Shown: positions 4,144 through 6,249 of the stretch, one piece after another
Layout of the letters: each line of letters starts with the position of its first letter
Position numbering within the stretch: position 1 is the first letter of the stretch
Source of the DNA: an uncultured Bacteroidota bacterium
GTDB lineage: Bacteria; Bacteroidota; Bacteroidia; Chitinophagales; Chitinophagaceae
Direction of reading: 5' to 3'
Assembly: GCA_903905685.1 (NCBI GenBank)
Contig: CAIVHI010000080.1
Coordinates: forward strand, 1 to 6,249
Length of the DNA stretch: 6,249 bases
Made by a program: the position numbers and the translations under genes
The notes under the pieces: model-generated
Databases searched by the model: none
Seen by the model: the letters and a program-made list of their open reading frames with translations, nothing else
What the model was told of the DNA's origin: nothing

Positions 4144-6249
4144 CCTACAAAGTACATGTTGAGTTTGCCTTTGTTTTTCGCGCTTATTTCTCCTCTGGAT
4201 GTGCAATTGAATTGGTTTTTCACCAGCTCGTAGGTATTCTGGGAGATGTTGATTTTCCCGGCCTCGCCCGACTGTTCCATTCTTGCGGCCGTATTGACCG
4301 TGTCGCCCCAAATGTCGTAAGCAAATTTTTTATTTCCAACTATTCCCGCCACCACTTCTCCGCTGTGTATGCCGATGCGGATTTGGAAGGTGCGGTCGCC
4401 CAGCTTGGCGCGACGGTCATCCATAAATGCAGCAATTTCCTTGGCGGCATGCACCACGCGCACCGCATGGGTCGGTTCGGGGGTAGGCAGGCCGCAAACG
4501 GCCAGGTAGGCATCGCCTATGGTCTTGATTTTTTCGATGCCGTACTTACCCGATATGTTGTCAAATGCCTTGAAGCAGGTATCCAATTCGGTCACCAGTT
4601 CCTGCGGCGTCATCCGCTCACCGGCAGATGTGAAGCCGACGAAATCGGTAAACAGCACGGTCACATCACTGAAGTGCCGGGCCTTTGATGAGCCGCTATC
4701 TTTCAGCTCGGCTGCCACCTCCACAGGCAAAATGTTGAGCAGCAGGTCTTCGCTGCGTTGCTTCTCCTTGCCCAACAACCTATTGTGGCGCAGGGCATAC
4801 AGTAGGAAACCCACCAGCAGCAACGCTGCCAAAACGCCGATGACGGTATACGACCGTTGCCGTTGCAGTTGCAATGCATCTATCTTTTGCTTTTCCGCCG
4901 TTTGCAGACTGTCGGCCAGATGCTTTTTGTCATATTCATATTGCATGGCCGTGCGGAGCGCCTTTTTTTCGTTCTCTTTGGAGTATACGGAATCGCGGAT
5001 GGCCGTAAAATTTTGGAAGCATTCCATCGACCGCTTCAGGTCGCCTTGCAATTTATAGGCCGCTGATAGGCCCTCATAGCACTTCTGCATCAGGTAGAGG
5101 CTATTGAGCTTGAGGGCGGTGTCGAGGGCGCGGTTGAAGTAGCCTACTGCAATTGCCAGCCGTTCCTTTTTGCCCGCCGGTATGGAGCCGTCGCTTCGGT
5201 AGGGCACAACCGAGGTCTCCGGACCGGCACCCACCTGCATCCGCTTCGGCACCGTATCTACCACCAGCGACAAAAAATTGTCGCCAAGGCGGGCAATGGC
5301 TGAGGCTTCGGTGTTGCGGTCGCCGATGGAATGGGCGATGTCCTGTGATTTCTTGTCATAGGTAATGGCTTCGGTAAAGTTGCCAGTACGCGTAAACAGG
5401 TCGCCGATGTCGCCGTTGCAGATGGCGATATTGTGCTTATCGCCCAATTCCTCCGATATGGCCAGCGACCGTCGGTAGTGTTCCAACGACTTGTCCCACT
5501 CCTGTCGTGCCTTGTATACATTACCCATATTGGCGGTGATGATGGCCACCCCCTTTTTGTTCCCGATTTCCTCACACAAGGCCACTGAGCGCGCATCATA
5601 CTCCAACGATTTATCGAGCTCATCCATGTATTGGTATACACTGCCTATGTTGCCCAATGCATTTGCGGCCGCCTCCTTATTGCTTTTGGCATCGGCCAGT
5701 TTCAGCGATTTGAAGTAGTATTCCAATGCTTTGGGATAATTGGCCTGCTCCTTGTAGATATTGCCGATGTTGCCTGTATAGCGGGCTACATTGAAGCCAT
5801 CGTTCATGCGCTCGTAAATGTTCAATGCCCGCAGCATATATACCAACGAGGTGTCGTAGTTGCCCTGCATGGCATATACGATGCCGATATTGCCCAACAC
5901 CACAGAGAAACCCGCCGAGTCGTGCAGTTTTTCAAAAAGCTCCAAACTCTTGCGGTAGTTCTCCTTTGCGGCATCAAAATTACCCTCTGCGTGGTGGTTG
6001 CTGCCTATGGCGTTGTAGGAGGTGGCGGTGCCCTTGGTCCACGACAGTTTTTGTGCCAATTCGTAGCCTTGTTTGCCGTAGTACAACCCTGAGTCCGGGT
6101 TCAGGTTTTGGTAGTTGAATGCCAGTTTGCAGTACACATTGGCCAAGGCAGTATCGGGTTTGATACTGCCCATTACCCGCAGCAGGGAGTCTATCCTTAA
6201 GCGTGCCTTGTTTTGTGCTGAAGCCTGCCCAACGGTGCCGCCGAGTAGC
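4140..6249 (-). CDS. TPR-transmembrane-class III adenylate cyclase (receptor-type), 5' end beyond window
   Basis: The gene makes cAMP from ATP, as judged from its residues. The frame stays open to the right edge, giving 702 visible residues; the first visible ones (LLGGTVGQASAQ, then NKARLRID) look like the end of a signal peptide, so the ATG at 6173 is internal. About seven 40-residue TPRs occupy visible residues 39-318. An unusual insert follows (about 327-365, with TVPKRMQVGAGPETS), then further TPR-like helices, a coiled coil (423-465) and one membrane helix (467-486, YTVIGVLAALLLVGFLLYAL). RSEDLLLNILPVEVAAEL resembles the cyclase-transducer element. In the catalytic domain, metal-binding D535 (FTDFVGFT) and D579 (TIGDAYLAV) are present. 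K575 (EKIKTIGD) and D645 (YDIWGD) are the adenine-selecting pair, and N652 and R656 (TVNTAAR) are transition-state residues. Predicted topology is periplasmic TPRs and a cytoplasmic cyclase acting as a homodimer. It overlaps the dipeptidase gene by 4 bases. Confidence 0.93.
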   Translation of the reverse strand, partial: LLGGTVGQASAQNKARLRIDSLLRVMGSIKPDTALANVYCKLAFNYQNLNPDSGLYYGKQGYELAQKLSWTKGTATSYNAIGSNHHAEGNFDAAKENYRKSLELFEKLHDSAGFSVVLGNIGIVYAMQGNYDTSLVYMLRALNIYERMNDGFNVARYTGNIGNIYKEQANYPKALEYYFKSLKLADAKSNKEAAANALGNIGSVYQYMDELDKSLEYDARSVALCEEIGNKKGVAIITANMGNVYKARQEWDKSLEHYRRSLAISEELGDKHNIAICNGDIGDLFTRTGNFTEAITYDKKSQDIAHSIGDRNTEASAIARLGDNFLSLVVDTVPKRMQVGAGPETSVVPYRSDGSIPAGKKERLAIAVGYFNRALDTALKLNSLYLMQKCYEGLSAAYKLQGDLKRSMECFQNFTAIRDSVYSKENEKKALRTAMQYEYDKKHLADSLQTAEKQKIDALQLQRQRSYTVIGVLAALLLVGFLLYALRHNRLLGKEKQRSEDLLLNILPVEVAAELKDSGSSKARHFSDVTVLFTDFVGFTSAGERMTPQELVTELDTCFKAFDNISGKYGIEKIKTIGDAYLAVCGLPTPEPTHAVRVVHAAKEIAAFMDDRRAKLGDRTFQIRIGIHSGEVVAGIVGNKKFAYDIWGDTVNTAARMEQSGEAGKINISQNTYELVKNQFNCTSRGEISAKNKGKLNMYFVG
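5295..6134 (-). repeat. Seven tandem 120-base TPR-coding units
   Basis: Within the cyclase gene, TPR units recur with an exact 40-residue (120-base) period. The helix-A cores run, in order, LAFNY, IGSNHHAEGNFDAA, NIGIVYAMQGNYDTSL, NIGNIYKEQANYPKAL, NIGSVYQYMDELDKSL, NMGNVYKARQEWDKSL and DIGDLFTRTGNFTEAI. The first is the most divergent. The 40-residue period, longer than the canonical 34, is typical of kinesin-light-chain-like TPR_12 arrays. The units differ enough in DNA that recent duplication is unlikely. They probably form a superhelical periplasmic protein-binding surface. Confidence 0.8.

Noticed and set aside
4144..4311. Upstream extension of the dipeptidase to an ATG at 4311
   Set aside because: The extra residues are a basic, out-of-frame reading of the cyclase catalytic domain and do not belong to the VanX family.
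4125..4688. Plus-strand 187-residue frame opposite the cyclase
   Set aside because: It is antisense to the conserved catalytic domain of the cyclase and has no motif of its own.
6171..6173. ATG at 6173 as the cyclase start
   Set aside because: The frame is open to the window edge and the residues before it include a signal-peptide-like end (ASAQ followed by N), so the true start is outside the window.

Overview
The window looks like chromosomal DNA from a Bacteroidota bacterium, probably near Chitinophagales or Sphingobacteriales. The evidence is a match to the Bacteroidota promoter motif (TAnnTTTG) at 2070-2077 and another at 3400-3407 on the minus strand, the absence of clear Shine-Dalgarno sequences, signal peptides ending in Ala-Gln, and typical families: a Reg_prop propeller sensor, a PadR-PspC pair and a TPR-class III cyclase. 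Placement below phylum is inference. There are no RNA genes, insertion sequences, CRISPR arrays or other signs of mobility.

Layout. (1) Positions 1-1630, minus strand: the N-terminal 543 residues of a secreted or membrane-anchored two-component-regulator propeller protein. It is open to the window edge and its output domain lies outside. (2) 1631-2094: a divergent intergenic region with a terminator-like hairpin (1983-2012) and a good promoter for the next gene. (3) 2095-3105, plus strand: a two-gene operon of a PadR-family regulator and a membrane PspC-domain protein. (4) 3139-3327, minus strand: a small acidic protein of unknown function, convergent with the operon, with its own likely promoter near 3400. 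(5) 3454-6249, minus strand: a two-gene operon. The upstream gene is a large TPR-transmembrane-adenylate cyclase (5' end outside the window). The downstream gene is a VanX/DdpX-type D-Ala-D-Ala dipeptidase whose probable TTG start overlaps the cyclase stop by 4 bases.

How the genes fit together. The window is dominated by envelope sensing and signalling: a periplasmic propeller sensor, a PadR/PspC membrane module, and a periplasmic-TPR receptor cyclase predicted to make cAMP. The cyclase is apparently translationally coupled to a periplasmic cell-wall dipeptide hydrolase, which suggests, but does not prove, a link between cAMP signalling and peptidoglycan dipeptide turnover. Both long edge genes extend beyond apparent internal starts and were read codon by codon from the reverse complement. 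I see no clearly novel system. The most unusual points are the cyclase-dipeptidase overlap, the GTG start overlapped by a five-codon ORF, the cysteine-rich propeller, and the structured leader of the small acidic gene.
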